NCBI RefSeq assembly: GCF_014042345.1
Contig: NZ_JACEZT010000020.1
Span: forward strand, 1 to 64,000
DNA: 64,000 bases
Origin: Rugamonas brunnea
GTDB lineage: Bacteria; Pseudomonadota; Gammaproteobacteria; Burkholderiales; Burkholderiaceae_D
Reading direction: 5' to 3'
The notes below the pieces were generated by a model. The model was not told where the DNA came from. It ran no database searches and worked only from the letters and a program-made list of their open reading frames with translations. The translations under genes were made by a program, and so were the position numbers. Below, in pieces: positions 1 to 7,724 of this stretch (positions are counted from its first letter, which is position 1; each line of letters starts with the position of its first letter).

Positions 1-82
1 GTGCGGTGCGCGGCGGGACGCCGCGCGGGCGCGCGCCGCCCGCCGGCGCCCGCCACTGCGGGCGGTGCCGCCGGTGCCGCCG

Positions 83-523
83 TCAGTGGTGCAGCGGCAT
101 GCTGGTCGTGGTGCTTGCCAGTTCGGGATGGAAGGCGCGGTCGCCGGGCGCCGTGTCGTGGTAGGCGCGGAAGCGGGACACTTTGCCGTCCCGCATGGTG
201 AACACGTGGACCCAGGGGTTGTCAAAGCGGCGGCCGGTGGGCTTGGCGATCCAGGTGGCGTCGCCGGTGACGACCACCGTGTCGCCCTCGGCGATGAACT
301 GGCGCGCCTGGAAGTAGACGGTCTGGACCGAGGCGTCCAGTTTGGCGAAGAACTGGCCTATGCCTTGCTTGCCGTGGTAGCTGCCGGCATAGGGCGTGTA
401 CTCGGAATCGGGGCTGATCCATTCCGCATCGTCGTGATACAGCTCCATCAGCTTGCGGATGTCGCCGCTCTGGAACAGCTGATAGCCGTGCATCACCAGT
501 TGCTTGTTTTCTTGTGCATTCAT
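83..523 (-). CDS. SnoaL/NTF2-like domain protein
   Basis: A 146-residue protein of the NTF2-like/SnoaL-like fold. The N-terminal helices (QENKQLVMHGYQLFQSGD), the acidic pair after LMELYHDDAEW, a central YHGKQGI segment and the final strands (VHVFTMRDGKVSRFRAYHDT) are the usual layout of these small single-domain proteins, which serve as isomerases, hydrolases or simple binding modules. No substrate can be read from the sequence. An upstream in-frame ATG exists at 541, but ATG 523 is preceded at good distance by AGGAGA, so 523 is chosen. It stands alone, divergent from the acetyltransferase gene that follows. Family assignment is firm, function unknown. Confidence 0.85.
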   Translation of the reverse strand: MNAQENKQLVMHGYQLFQSGDIRKLMELYHDDAEWISPDSEYTPYAGSYHGKQGIGQFFAKLDASVQTVYFQARQFIAEGDTVVVTGDATWIAKPTGRRFDNPWVHVFTMRDGKVSRFRAYHDTAPGDRAFHPELASTTTSMPLHH

Positions 524-724
524 GGCGTTTCTCCTGATCATCGTCCGCCCCGCGCCAGTCGCGGATGGTCGTGTCGGGAGCGTCCGATCAACTCAGCCTA
601 ATGCGCCGGAGGACAATGTCAAGGTGGGCGGCAGCGGGCTTGGGTGATGGCGTGCGGCAATGGCGCCGGGCCGCGAATTGGCCTACAGTGTGGCCATGAG
701 CGACGCAGACCAGGAGAGCGCAGG

Positions 725-1624
725 ATGACGTCCGAACCCATGCTGATCCGCCCCATGCAGGTGCAGGAACTGGACACCGTACTGGGCTGGGCAGCCGATG
801 AAGGCTGGAATCCCGGCCTCAATGACGCCGCCTGCTTCCACGCGGCCGATCCGGGCGGTTTCCTGCTGGGCGTGGTGGACGGCGAACCGGTCGCCAGCAT
901 TTTCGCGATTCAATACGGCACCGGCTTCGGCTTCATTGGCGGCTACATCATGCGGCCCGCGTGGCGCGGACGCGGACACGGCATGGCGCTGTGGCGGGCC
1001 GGCATGGCGCGGTTGGCGGGCCGCAACGTGGGCCTGGACGGGGTGGTGGCCCAGCAGGGCAATTACGCCAAGTCCGGCTTCCACCTGGCCCACCGCAACA
1101 TCCGCTACGAGGCCTATGGCCGGCCCGGCGTGGACAATGACGCCGTGCCGCTGGCGTCGCTGGCGGTCGATGCCGTGCACCGTTACGACCGCGGCTGCTT
1201 CCCGGACCAGCGCAGCCGCTTCCTCCAGTGCTGGATCACGCAGCCGGACTGCATCGCCGTCGGCATCCCGCGCGCCCAGGGCAAGGCGGGCGCACCGGAC
1301 GCACCGGGCGCACCGGGCGCACCGGGCGAATTGGACGTGGCCGCGTTCGCCGTACTGCGGCCCTGCCGCACCGGCTACAAGATCGGTCCCCTGTTCGCCG
1401 ACACGGCCGTGCAGGCCGAGACCTTGTTCCTCAACCTGCTGGGCCAGGTGACGCCGGGCGTGCCCGTGTATCTCGACGTGCCCGAGGCCAACCCGGCCGC
1501 CATGTCGCTGGCCGCCCGCCACCAGTTGCGGCCCTGCTTCGAAACGGCGCGCATGTACACCAAGGGCCAGCCGACGATGGACATGGGGCGCCAGTACGGC
1601 ATCACGACGTTCGAGCTCGGCTAG
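725..1624 (+). CDS. two-domain GNAT family N-acetyltransferase
   Basis: A 299-residue protein with an N-terminal GNAT domain (about residues 5-140; acetyl-CoA loop RGRGHG at 81-86) and a C-terminal half that fits the second acetyltransferase-like domain of YitH-type proteins (residues about 145-295). The two parts of the C-terminal half are separated by a proline/glycine-rich insert at residues 190-201 made of four Ala-Pro-Asp/Gly units, encoded by four tandem 9-bp repeats. ATG 725 is chosen over 644 because it has a close purine-rich ribosome site (AGGAGA and GCAGG) and starts right at the domain. The acceptor substrate is unknown. Confidence 0.85.
   Translation: MTSEPMLIRPMQVQELDTVLGWAADEGWNPGLNDAACFHAADPGGFLLGVVDGEPVASIFAIQYGTGFGFIGGYIMRPAWRGRGHGMALWRAGMARLAGRNVGLDGVVAQQGNYAKSGFHLAHRNIRYEAYGRPGVDNDAVPLASLAVDAVHRYDRGCFPDQRSRFLQCWITQPDCIAVGIPRAQGKAGAPDAPGAPGAPGELDVAAFAVLRPCRTGYKIGPLFADTAVQAETLFLNLLGQVTPGVPVYLDVPEANPAAMSLAARHQLRPCFETARMYTKGQPTMDMGRQYGITTFELG
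1292..1327 (+). repeat. four tandem 9-bp units (GCACCGGRC) within the GNAT gene
   Basis: Four in-frame copies of a 9-bp unit; the first has GGAC and the other three GGGC. They encode a short collagen-like Ala-Pro-Asp/Gly run inside the acetyltransferase. Unit length is a multiple of three, so gain or loss of units would keep the frame. Confidence 0.9.
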
Positions 1625-1653
1625 CGCGGGGTTTGCTATGCTATCGCCTTTGC

Positions 1654-1680
1654 GGCGGCCGGCGGTCAGTTCCGGCCGCC
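1654..1680. terminator. GC-rich hairpin after the GNAT gene
   Basis: A perfect 9-bp stem (GGCGGCCGG / CCGGCCGCC) with a 9-nt loop lies between the GNAT stop and the DUF2058 start. There is no clear T-run after it, so it may only attenuate transcription. Confidence 0.3.
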
Positions 1681-1705
1681 GGTTCCCATTTACGGAGTGG
1701 TAAGC

Positions 1706-2242
1706 ATGGTTTCCCTGCAAGAGCAGTTGTTAAAGGCCGGCCTGGTCGACAAGAACAAGGTGAAGAAGGTCAATCAGGACAAGAGCAAGCAGAAGAAGGA
1801 GGAGCGCCGCACGGGCACGCAGAGCGTGGACGAGGCGCGCGTGGCCGCGCTCGACATCCAGCGCAAGAACGCCGAGCGTGCGCGCGAGATGAACGCGCAG
1901 CGCGACGAGGCCGCAACGCAGAAGGCGATCCACGCCCAGATCGTGCAGATGGTGCAGAAGAACCGCCAGAACAAGGGCAAGGGCGATATCGCCTACAACT
2001 TCACGCACGGGACCAAAATCGAGCGCATCTACGTGTCGGCCGAGGTGCGCGAGCACCTGGTGGCGGGGCGGCTGGTGATCGTCTGCCTGGGCGATACGGT
2101 GGAACTGGTGCCGCGTGTGATTGCCGACAAGATCGCCGAGCGCGACGCGTCCATGGTGGTGCGCGTCAACAAGAGCAGCACGCAAGTGGATGAGGACGAT
2201 CCCTACGCCGCTTTCCAGATCCCTGACGACCTGATGTGGTAA
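1706..2242 (+). CDS. DUF2058 domain-containing protein (YaiL-like)
   Basis: A 178-residue, very charged protein of the DUF2058 family, recognised from the opening SLQEQLLKAGLVDKNKVKK and the following Lys/Glu/Arg-rich coiled stretch (to about residue 95), then a compact C-terminal part (YNFTHGTKIERIYVS, then VPRVIADKIAERD). The family, represented by E. coli YaiL, is common in proteobacteria and thought to associate with nucleic acid or ribosomes, but a role is not established. ATG 1706 is used because GGAG lies 8 nt upstream; a GTG at 1697 overlaps that site. It ends a few bases before the convergent TetR gene. Confidence 0.88.
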   Translation: MVSLQEQLLKAGLVDKNKVKKVNQDKSKQKKEERRTGTQSVDEARVAALDIQRKNAERAREMNAQRDEAATQKAIHAQIVQMVQKNRQNKGKGDIAYNFTHGTKIERIYVSAEVREHLVAGRLVIVCLGDTVELVPRVIADKIAERDASMVVRVNKSSTQVDEDDPYAAFQIPDDLMW

Positions 2243-2254
2243 CGCCGGCGCGGA

Positions 2255-2899
2255 TCAGTTGAAGGCGGCTGACCACAGCCGTTCGACGGCCGCTTCCAGT
2301 TCCGCATGAAAGTCCCGCTCCAGCACCCGCAACGCCGGTTGCTGGAGTAGCGCGCGCAGCGCGTCGGGAAAATCCAGCGCCTGCCACAGGCCCAGGGTCA
2401 GCCCATAGGTTTGCAGCAGCAGGGTGGCGCCCCAGCCCGGTGCGCGGGCGCGCGTGCCTTGCTCCAGCAGGGCGCCGGCTTGCGTCATGCCCTGCGCCAG
2501 GTTCAGCTTGAAGCGTTGCATGGCTTCCAGCGGCAGGTTCTTTTCCAGCACGGTGTTGCCGAGCGCGGCCAGTTGCAGCAGGTCGCCGCTGTCGCGCACC
2601 AGTTGCGTGTAGGCGCGCGCGAAGCGGGCCGCCGCGCCGGGCTGGTCCATGTCCAGCGCCGTCAGCAGCGGCGCCAGCGCCGTGAACAGCTGCGCGAAAC
2701 TGTCCTCCAGCAGGGCGACGAAGATTTCTTCCTTGGTCCGGAAATACAGGTACACCGTGCCCTTGGCCAGGCCGGCCGCGCTGGCGATGTCGGCCACCGG
2801 CGGCAGGGTGTTGCGCTCGCGGTAAAGCCGGTGGGCGGCATCGAGCAGCACGCGGCGGCGCTGCTCCCGGTCTTGCTCGGTCAGGACGGGGCGTCCCAT
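2255..2899 (-). CDS. TetR/AcrR family transcriptional regulator
   Basis: A 214-residue regulator with the typical N-terminal helix-turn-helix (about residues 10-60: RRVLLDAAHRLY, then VADIASAAGLAKGTVYLYFRTKEEIF) and an all-helical ligand-binding C-terminal part of the TetR fold. ATG 2899 has AAGGAA upstream; the frame stays open further upstream only as an overlap with the SDR gene. It lies 74 nt downstream of the SDR gene on the same strand, so the two are probably co-transcribed, and the pair of palindromes ahead of the SDR gene are its likely operators. That would make it an autorepressor of an SDR-TetR operon. The ligand is unknown. Confidence 0.93.
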   Translation of the reverse strand: MGRPVLTEQDREQRRRVLLDAAHRLYRERNTLPPVADIASAAGLAKGTVYLYFRTKEEIFVALLEDSFAQLFTALAPLLTALDMDQPGAAARFARAYTQLVRDSGDLLQLAALGNTVLEKNLPLEAMQRFKLNLAQGMTQAGALLEQGTRARAPGWGATLLLQTYGLTLGLWQALDFPDALRALLQQPALRVLERDFHAELEAAVERLWSAAFN

Positions 2900-2973
2900 G
2901 GGTTTCCTTGGTGTTGAATGGCACGGGATTCTACAACGAATCGACTGCGCCGCAGTTCGTCCCCGGTTACGCC

Positions 2974-3762
2974 TCAGTTTTTCATGAGCTGATAGGCGAC
3001 CCGGCGCTGCACCATGCGCGGCATGAAGCGGTTGCCGAAGGCGGTGAGGGCGTTCAGCCAGCCCGGCACGATGGAGGCGCGGCCCCGGTCGAGCGCGCGC
3101 AGACCGATCCGCACCACGGCCGCGCTCTGCATCATCAGCAAGCGTTGGTACAGCGTGGCCCGCTGGCCGGACACGGCCAGGAAGCTGGTGGCCGAAATGC
3201 CGGGCGAGAGCACGGTTACCGTCACGCCCTTGGTTTTCAATTCCTCGTGCAGGGCTTCGCCGAACAGCAGCACGTAGGCCTTGGTGGCCGCGTAGGCCGC
3301 ATAGGTCGGGGTGGCCTGGTAGGCGCCGATGGACGACACCAGCAGGATCTTGCCGCGTCCGCGCTGCGCCATGTCGGCCGCGAAGGCGTGGGTCAGCTCC
3401 GTCAGCGTCACCATGTTCAGCTGCATCATATCCAGCGTGCGGTCCAGTGGCTGCTCCAGGAACGGGCCCCACAGGCCGTAGCCGGCGTTGTTGATCAGGA
3501 TGTCGATGTGGATGCCGCGCGCGTCCAGCGTGGCCTTGAGCGCGTGCGCCGCGCCCGACTGGGACAGGTCCGCGCTTTCCACTTCGCTCACGGTGCCGTA
3601 CTGGCCGGCCAGTTCACGGGCCAGCGCCTGCATCGGTTCGGCGCGCCGCGCCACCAGCACCAGCTTGGCGCCGCGCGCGGCCAACTGGCGCGCGAAATCG
3701 ACGCCAAAGCCGCTCGACGCGCCCGTCACGAGCGCCCATTGTCCTGCCAGATCCTGTTTCAT
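2974..3762 (-). CDS. SDR family NAD(P)-dependent oxidoreductase
   Basis: A 262-residue classical short-chain dehydrogenase/reductase. The cofactor loop TGASSGFG is at residues 13-20, NNAG at 91-94, the catalytic serine near 143-144 (LVSSIGAYQ) and the Tyr-Lys pair Y157/K161 (YAATK). It should reduce a carbonyl or oxidise an alcohol in the cytoplasm with NAD(P)(H). ATG 3762 has GAGGA at correct spacing; in-frame upstream starts fall inside the operator/promoter region and are unlikely. Followed by the TetR gene and preceded by two palindromic operators, so it is probably repressed and induced by the TetR ligand, perhaps a lipid-like or aromatic compound. Substrate unknown. Confidence 0.93.
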   Translation of the reverse strand: MKQDLAGQWALVTGASSGFGVDFARQLAARGAKLVLVARRAEPMQALARELAGQYGTVSEVESADLSQSGAAHALKATLDARGIHIDILINNAGYGLWGPFLEQPLDRTLDMMQLNMVTLTELTHAFAADMAQRGRGKILLVSSIGAYQATPTYAAYAATKAYVLLFGEALHEELKTKGVTVTVLSPGISATSFLAVSGQRATLYQRLLMMQSAAVVRIGLRALDRGRASIVPGWLNALTAFGNRFMPRMVQRRVAYQLMKN

Positions 3763-3780
3763 CGTCAAACTCCTCATTAA

Positions 3781-3832
3781 ATGACTGAAGGTCATAATAT
3801 GGCTAGTTTAATGACCGGCGGTCATTTGTCAA
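3781..3832 (-). promoter_or_regulatory. promoter region of SDR-TetR genes with two operator palindromes
   Basis: Two near-identical 15-bp palindromes, ATGACTGAAGGTCAT (3781-3795) and ATGACCGGCGGTCAT (3811-3825), share arms ATGAC/GTCAT and lie exactly 30 bp apart, three helical turns on the same face. On the minus strand a TTGACA (3827-3832) is followed 16 nt later by TAAACT (3805-3810), a plausible sigma-70 promoter bracketed by the palindromes; TATTAT at 3794-3799 is another possible -10. The arrangement fits repression by the TetR-family protein encoded downstream. Confidence 0.75.
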
Positions 3833-3937
3833 CCGACCGCTTAGAGTGATTGCACTAATAATGCGAGGGATGGATTGCGGCGGGCGCGGCGTGCGCCCGT
3901 CGCGATGGGAAGGTTGGCGGGGAGGGTGCCGGTGGTC

Positions 3938-4318
3938 TCAGCGTGTCGGCAGCCAGGCCGGCTTGCTGTCCGTATGCAGCTCACGCTCGACGGGGCCGTC
4001 ATATGCGGGTTCCAGCGTGCCCAGGGTGATGGCGATGCGGTCGGGCGCCTGCGTGCTGCGCCAGAACAGGGTGGAGCCGCACACGCGGCAGAAGCCGCGC
4101 CGGCCATGGTCGGATGAGGCGTATTCCGTCACCAGGTCGGCGCCGCGTTCGAACGCGAAGCCGGCACTGCCGACGTTGGCATAGGAGCCCGAGGCGGCGC
4201 CATGCTGCTTCTGGCACATGGTGCAGTAGCAATGGCTGGCGTCGCGCACGGGCAGCGCGGCCCGGTAGACGACGCCGCCGCACAGGCAGCTTCCGTGCAG
4301 GAATTGTGGATCACGCAT
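3938..4318 (-). CDS. GFA family (CENP-V/GFA domain) zinc protein
   Basis: A 126-residue protein of the glutathione-dependent formaldehyde-activating enzyme (GFA)/CENP-V family. Zinc-binding cysteines are visible in order: CLCGG near the N-terminus, CYCTMC at about residues 30-35, and CRVCG at about 77-81, followed by the conserved region DRIAITLGTLE. The family includes an enzyme that accelerates S-hydroxymethylglutathione formation, but many members have no known activity, so only the fold is assigned. ATG 4318 is preferred to 4378 because GGGAGAAGC is just upstream. It is monocistronic and oriented like the kinase gene beyond it. Confidence 0.88.
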   Translation of the reverse strand: MRDPQFLHGSCLCGGVVYRAALPVRDASHCYCTMCQKQHGAASGSYANVGSAGFAFERGADLVTEYASSDHGRRGFCRVCGSTLFWRSTQAPDRIAITLGTLEPAYDGPVERELHTDSKPAWLPTR

Positions 4319-4405
4319 GCATGCTTCTCCCGTTGTGGCTTGATGTATGGCCTGATGACAGCTTGGTGCGATGCCCAATGTTATCAGAACTGCATGGTGC
4401 GCGCG

Positions 4406-6136
4406 TCAGTGTCCCCTGAAGGCCAGGCTCAGTAGCAATGCGAACGCCAGCATGAACGACACCCCTTTCCAGAACGCCAGCGGATGGCGCTCGATCAGTG
4501 GCGGGCGTTTGCGCTCAAGGAAGGCCCGGTTCGGTTGCTCCAGGTCATACAGGAATTCGGCCACGTCGTCGTAGCGCCGCAGCGGGTCCACGTGCACGGT
4601 CTTCCTGATGGCTTCGTCCACCCATGGCGGGACGTCGCGGTTGTGGAGCTGCGCCGGTTCGTAGCGCAGTTTGCGCTGGGCCGCGCGGGTGCGGGCCTGG
4701 GGTACGGCGACGCCGTAGGGCAGCGTGCCCGTCAGCATCTGGTAGACCAGCACGCCCAGCGCATAAATGTCCGAGCGCGCACTGCCATCTTCACCGAGGA
4801 AATATTCGGGCGCCATGCATTGCAGCGCGCCGGGCGGGGCGGCCTGTTCGATGGGATCGCCGCGCTCGCAGATGCCGGCCACGCTGGCGGCGCCCAGATC
4901 GATGATCGTCACCATCCCGGCGCCGTCGATCATGATGTTGTCCGGGCGCAGGTCCTGGTGCACCATGTCCAGCCGGTGCAGGGCGCGCAAGCCCTTCGCC
5001 ACCTGGCCGGCGATGGCGCGCACCGCCGGCAGGCCGGGGCGCGGATGGTCGCGCAGCCATTGCGCCAGGGTCTGGCCCTCGATGAATTCCGTCAGCAGGT
5101 ACAGGTAGTTGCGCGGGCGCTCGTGCACGACCGGCTTGAGCACGTGCGGGCTGTGGATGCGGCGCGCCACCCATTCCTCCATCAGGAAGCGTTCGAGATA
5201 GGCGGGGTCGTCCCGCAGGTCGACCGAAGGCGCTTTGATGACCAGCTTCTGCCCGCTGTGCGGGTCGTGCGCCAGATAGATGTGGCTGCGGCTGCTGCCG
5301 TGCAATTCGCGCACGATCTGGTAGCCGTCGAAAATCTGTCCGGCTTCGAGCAAAGGCGGGAAGGGCAGGCTGGCATATTGCCGCACCAGCTCGTTGACTT
5401 CCGGGCTGGGCAGCGCGTCGATGCGCACCAGTTGCACGGTCAGGTTGTCCGGACTTCCGCGCCGGTAGGCTTCCTCGACGATGGCTTGCGCCGCCAGGTC
5501 CAGTTGCTGCGGCGTGGCGGCGATGGCGGCGGCGATCGCGGCGCCGTCCGTGTATTCATAGACGCCGTCGGTGGCCAGCACGAACAGGTCGCCCGTTTCG
5601 ATGGGCACGGTGCGGTAATCGATGTCGAGCTGGCCGTCCACGCCCAGCGCGCGGGCCAGGTAGCTCTGGCCGGGCGAAACCTGGATGCGGTGGTCGACGG
5701 TCAGCTGTTCCAGCGTGGCGCCATGCAGGCGGTAGATGCGGGTGTCGCCGACGTGGAACAGGTGCGCCGTGGCCGACTTGATGACCATGGTGCTCAGCGT
5801 GCACACATAGCCCTGGTCCTTGTCGTAGCGGCCGCGTCCCTGCTGGGTTTGCGCGTAGAGCCAGGAATTGGTGGCCGCCAGCACCCGTTCGGCCGAGGTC
5901 TTGACGCTCCACGCGTCGGACGTGCAGTAGTAGTCTTCCAGGAAACCGGTCACGGCGAACTGGCTGGCCACCTGGCTGACGTCGCTTCCGCTGATGCCGT
6001 CGGCCAGCGCGATGGCGATGCCCTTGTGGCCCAGTTGCGCGCCGCTGGCCAGATAGATGCCGTGGAAATCCTGGTTGACGTCCTTGCGTCCCTTGCAGGA
6101 GTACTGGCCGGTGGAGATGGTGAGCTGCTTGGACAT
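4406..6136 (-). CDS. bifunctional PP2C-type phosphatase / serine-threonine protein kinase
   Basis: A 576-residue fusion. Residues about 5-245 form a PP2C/SpoIIE-like phosphatase with all metal-binding motifs visible (DVNQD, ALADGISG, ATDGVYEY, GSPDNLTV). Residues about 268-530 form a Hanks-type kinase: invariant lysine in LVIKAP, catalytic loop HQDLRPDNIMI (HQD in place of HRD), DLG in place of DFG, APE in MAPEYF. The glycine loop is poor (GSSRS). One membrane helix sits near the C-terminus (about 553-572), which should anchor both domains on the cytoplasmic face. It follows the formate/nitrite channel gene by 54 nt on the same strand, suggesting co-transcription and control of, or by, anion transport. 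Enzyme type is clear; targets are unknown. Confidence 0.93.
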   Translation of the reverse strand: MSKQLTISTGQYSCKGRKDVNQDFHGIYLASGAQLGHKGIAIALADGISGSDVSQVASQFAVTGFLEDYYCTSDAWSVKTSAERVLAATNSWLYAQTQQGRGRYDKDQGYVCTLSTMVIKSATAHLFHVGDTRIYRLHGATLEQLTVDHRIQVSPGQSYLARALGVDGQLDIDYRTVPIETGDLFVLATDGVYEYTDGAAIAAAIAATPQQLDLAAQAIVEEAYRRGSPDNLTVQLVRIDALPSPEVNELVRQYASLPFPPLLEAGQIFDGYQIVRELHGSSRSHIYLAHDPHSGQKLVIKAPSVDLRDDPAYLERFLMEEWVARRIHSPHVLKPVVHERPRNYLYLLTEFIEGQTLAQWLRDHPRPGLPAVRAIAGQVAKGLRALHRLDMVHQDLRPDNIMIDGAGMVTIIDLGAASVAGICERGDPIEQAAPPGALQCMAPEYFLGEDGSARSDIYALGVLVYQMLTGTLPYGVAVPQARTRAAQRKLRYEPAQLHNRDVPPWVDEAIRKTVHVDPLRRYDDVAEFLYDLEQPNRAFLERKRPPLIERHPLAFWKGVSFMLAFALLLSLAFRGH

Positions 6137-6190
6137 GGAAAGTCAGGCGCGCGGGCGGCCAGGCGGCCGGCCCGCGGCGCCCGTGCGAAC

Positions 6191-7012
6191 TTAGGCCGCC
6201 TTCTTGAGCGCGCGCTTGGGCAAGGTTTTGACGTGGGTAGTGTACAGGGTGAGGCCGGTGAACGACAGGCCGCCCACCAAGTTGCCCAGCACGGTGGGGA
6301 TCTCGTTCCAGATCAGGTAGTCGAGGATGGAGAAATGCCCGCCCATCAGCATGGCCGACGGGAACAGGAACATGTTGACCACCGAGTGCTCGAACGCCAT
6401 CGCGAAGAACAGCATGATGGGCATCCACATGGCGATCACCTTGCCGCTGACGGAGGTGGAGATCATGGCGCCGACCACGCCGGTGGACACCATCCAGTTG
6501 CACAGCATGCCGCGCACGAACAGCGTCAGCATGCCGTAGGCGCCGAACTTGGCGTAGCCCAGCGTGCGCGCCTCGCCGATGCCGGCGATGGTCATGCCGA
6601 CCTTGCTCGGCTCGGTCTGGAAGCCGTTGGTGAACACGATGGCCATCAGTACGGCGACCGTCAGCGCGCCGAGGAAATTGCCGACGAAGACCACGCCCCA
6701 GTGCTTGAGCACGGCGGGCAAGGTGACGCCGGGGCGCTTGTCGAGCAAGGCCAGCGGCGTGAGGACCAGGACGCCCGTCAGCAGGTCAAAGCCCAGCAGG
6801 TACAACATGCAGAAGCCGACCGGGAACAGGATTGCGCCGATCAGTGGCACGCCGGTCTGCACCGAGCAGTGAACGGCGAACACGGCCGACAACGCCAGGA
6901 TGGCGCCGGCCATGTAGGCGCGGATCAGCGCGTCACGGGTGGCCATATACAGTTTGGATTCGCCCGCATCGACCATTTTGGTGACGAACTCTGAAGGTGC
7001 CAGGTATGCCAT
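6191..7012 (-). CDS. formate/nitrite transporter family channel (FocA/NirC type)
   Basis: A 273-residue polytopic membrane protein of the FNT family with about six hydrophobic helices. Conserved features are the start of the family (APSEFVTKMVDAGESKLYM), the central GNFLGAL region and EHSVVNMFLFP, which contains the conserved pore histidine. FNT channels are pentamers passing formate, nitrite or similar small anions with protons. Substrate cannot be fixed from sequence alone; the pairing with a kinase/phosphatase is reminiscent of assimilatory nitrite systems, hence nitrite is favoured. ATG 7012 has AGGGAAAC upstream. It is the first gene of a two-gene unit with the kinase/phosphatase fusion. 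Confidence 0.93.
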   Translation of the reverse strand: MAYLAPSEFVTKMVDAGESKLYMATRDALIRAYMAGAILALSAVFAVHCSVQTGVPLIGAILFPVGFCMLYLLGFDLLTGVLVLTPLALLDKRPGVTLPAVLKHWGVVFVGNFLGALTVAVLMAIVFTNGFQTEPSKVGMTIAGIGEARTLGYAKFGAYGMLTLFVRGMLCNWMVSTGVVGAMISTSVSGKVIAMWMPIMLFFAMAFEHSVVNMFLFPSAMLMGGHFSILDYLIWNEIPTVLGNLVGGLSFTGLTLYTTHVKTLPKRALKKAA

Positions 7013-7342
7013 GTTGTTTCCCTATCCTAGAATTATTGTGTAATTGATCAAGTATTCCGAGGTGCTGAAATCCCTGCTATCGATCACTAAGCAAGAGTCG
7101 GGCCTTGTGGCAGGGAGGGCGAAGCGGGGCGCCGCGCTGGTGCGGCCGTGCATCGTGTTGGCGCGCAAAGGTGCAACGCGCACCATGGTGGCGATGGATG
7201 CCTTGTTCTGGTGCGGGGGCCGCCTGACCGGTGCGCGCCGATCGGTATGGATCAGCGCTTGTTGATGGATGTTTTTGTTGGCGCGGGACGGAATCGAAAT
7301 TCAGATACCGGGATTTTCGGAACAAGGGACGTTCTGTTCTGA
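7013..7342. other. intergenic region upstream of the FNT channel gene
   Basis: No convincing gene. It carries the promoter region of the FNT gene (minus strand, AT-rich around 7020-7080) and, at 7236-7318, a decayed copy of the tRNA-Phe/terminator block listed separately. Confidence 0.6.
7236..7318 (-). repeat. decayed copy of tRNA-Phe 3' part plus terminator block
   Basis: Aligned without gaps to 52122-52204, which covers the terminator and the 3' two-thirds of an intact tRNA-Phe, this segment matches at 64 of 83 positions by my hand count, including CGGAATCGAA (T-loop and arm) and GGATTTTC (anticodon region). Clover-leaf pairing is lost, so it is a relic, not a tRNA. It marks the outer edge of the islet ending at the tRNA-Phe at 9172-9247 and could be an old attachment-site or duplication remnant. 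Confidence 0.7.
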
Positions 7343-7708
7343 TCAGGGGCCGGCTTGCTTCTTCTGTCCAGGCTGGTGATCGACGGGCATATAGCTTATT
7401 CCGTCGTAGACGTCGCTTGTTAGTCGACCATCCTGTTTTTTTACTCGGATGTTAAACAGGCGCGGCCCAGTTTCCGGAGTGCCGCCGCAGTCTCGCGTGT
7501 GACGTTCGCGCACGACAATTTCGAAGTATGACGGTTTCTCGATCACGGCGATCGCAACACACTCGTCCTTCAATGTCGTCAGATCAAATTTGCGGATCGC
7601 ATGTATCGCGAGCTGCGCGGCTTCTTCTCTGGTCTTTACTGGCTCCGAGAATGCGGCAGCCGACGAAACAAGCAGCAAGGTGGCTAAGCAGGATGGAAGA
7701 AGCTTCAT
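7343..7708 (-). CDS. small exported protein, possible immunity protein to the glucosaminidase
   Basis: A 121-residue protein with a clear signal peptide (MKLLPSCLATLLLVSSAAAFS, cleavage near residue 20). The mature part is small, with two cysteines (DECVAI and TRDCGG) that could form a disulfide, and it ends in a lysine/glutamine-rich tail. I do not recognise the family with certainty; the start of the mature part (TREEAAQLAIHAI) and the length resemble small NTF2-like or Tai-type periplasmic immunity proteins. It begins 16 nt after the glucosaminidase stop, same strand, so the two are almost certainly co-transcribed. A leaderless cell-wall hydrolase followed by a small exported partner is the usual layout of antibacterial effector/immunity pairs. 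Function inferred from context only. Confidence 0.7.
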   Translation of the reverse strand: MKLLPSCLATLLLVSSAAAFSEPVKTREEAAQLAIHAIRKFDLTTLKDECVAIAVIEKPSYFEIVVRERHTRDCGGTPETGPRLFNIRVKKQDGRLTSDVYDGISYMPVDHQPGQKKQAGP

Positions 7709-7724
7709 GACTTACTTAGCCTTA

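Noticed and set aside
4484..6994. A long plus-strand open frame opposite the kinase/phosphatase and FNT genes
   Set aside because: Antisense to genes with full catalytic motifs; composition typical of a shadow frame.
7013..7080. FNR-like site before the FNT gene (TTGATCAATTACAC on the minus strand)
   Set aside because: Only one half-site is good; the second half does not match ATCAA at the right distance.
7236..7318. A third functional tRNA
   Set aside because: The segment lacks a 5' acceptor arm and pairing in the T- and anticodon arms; it is a relic.
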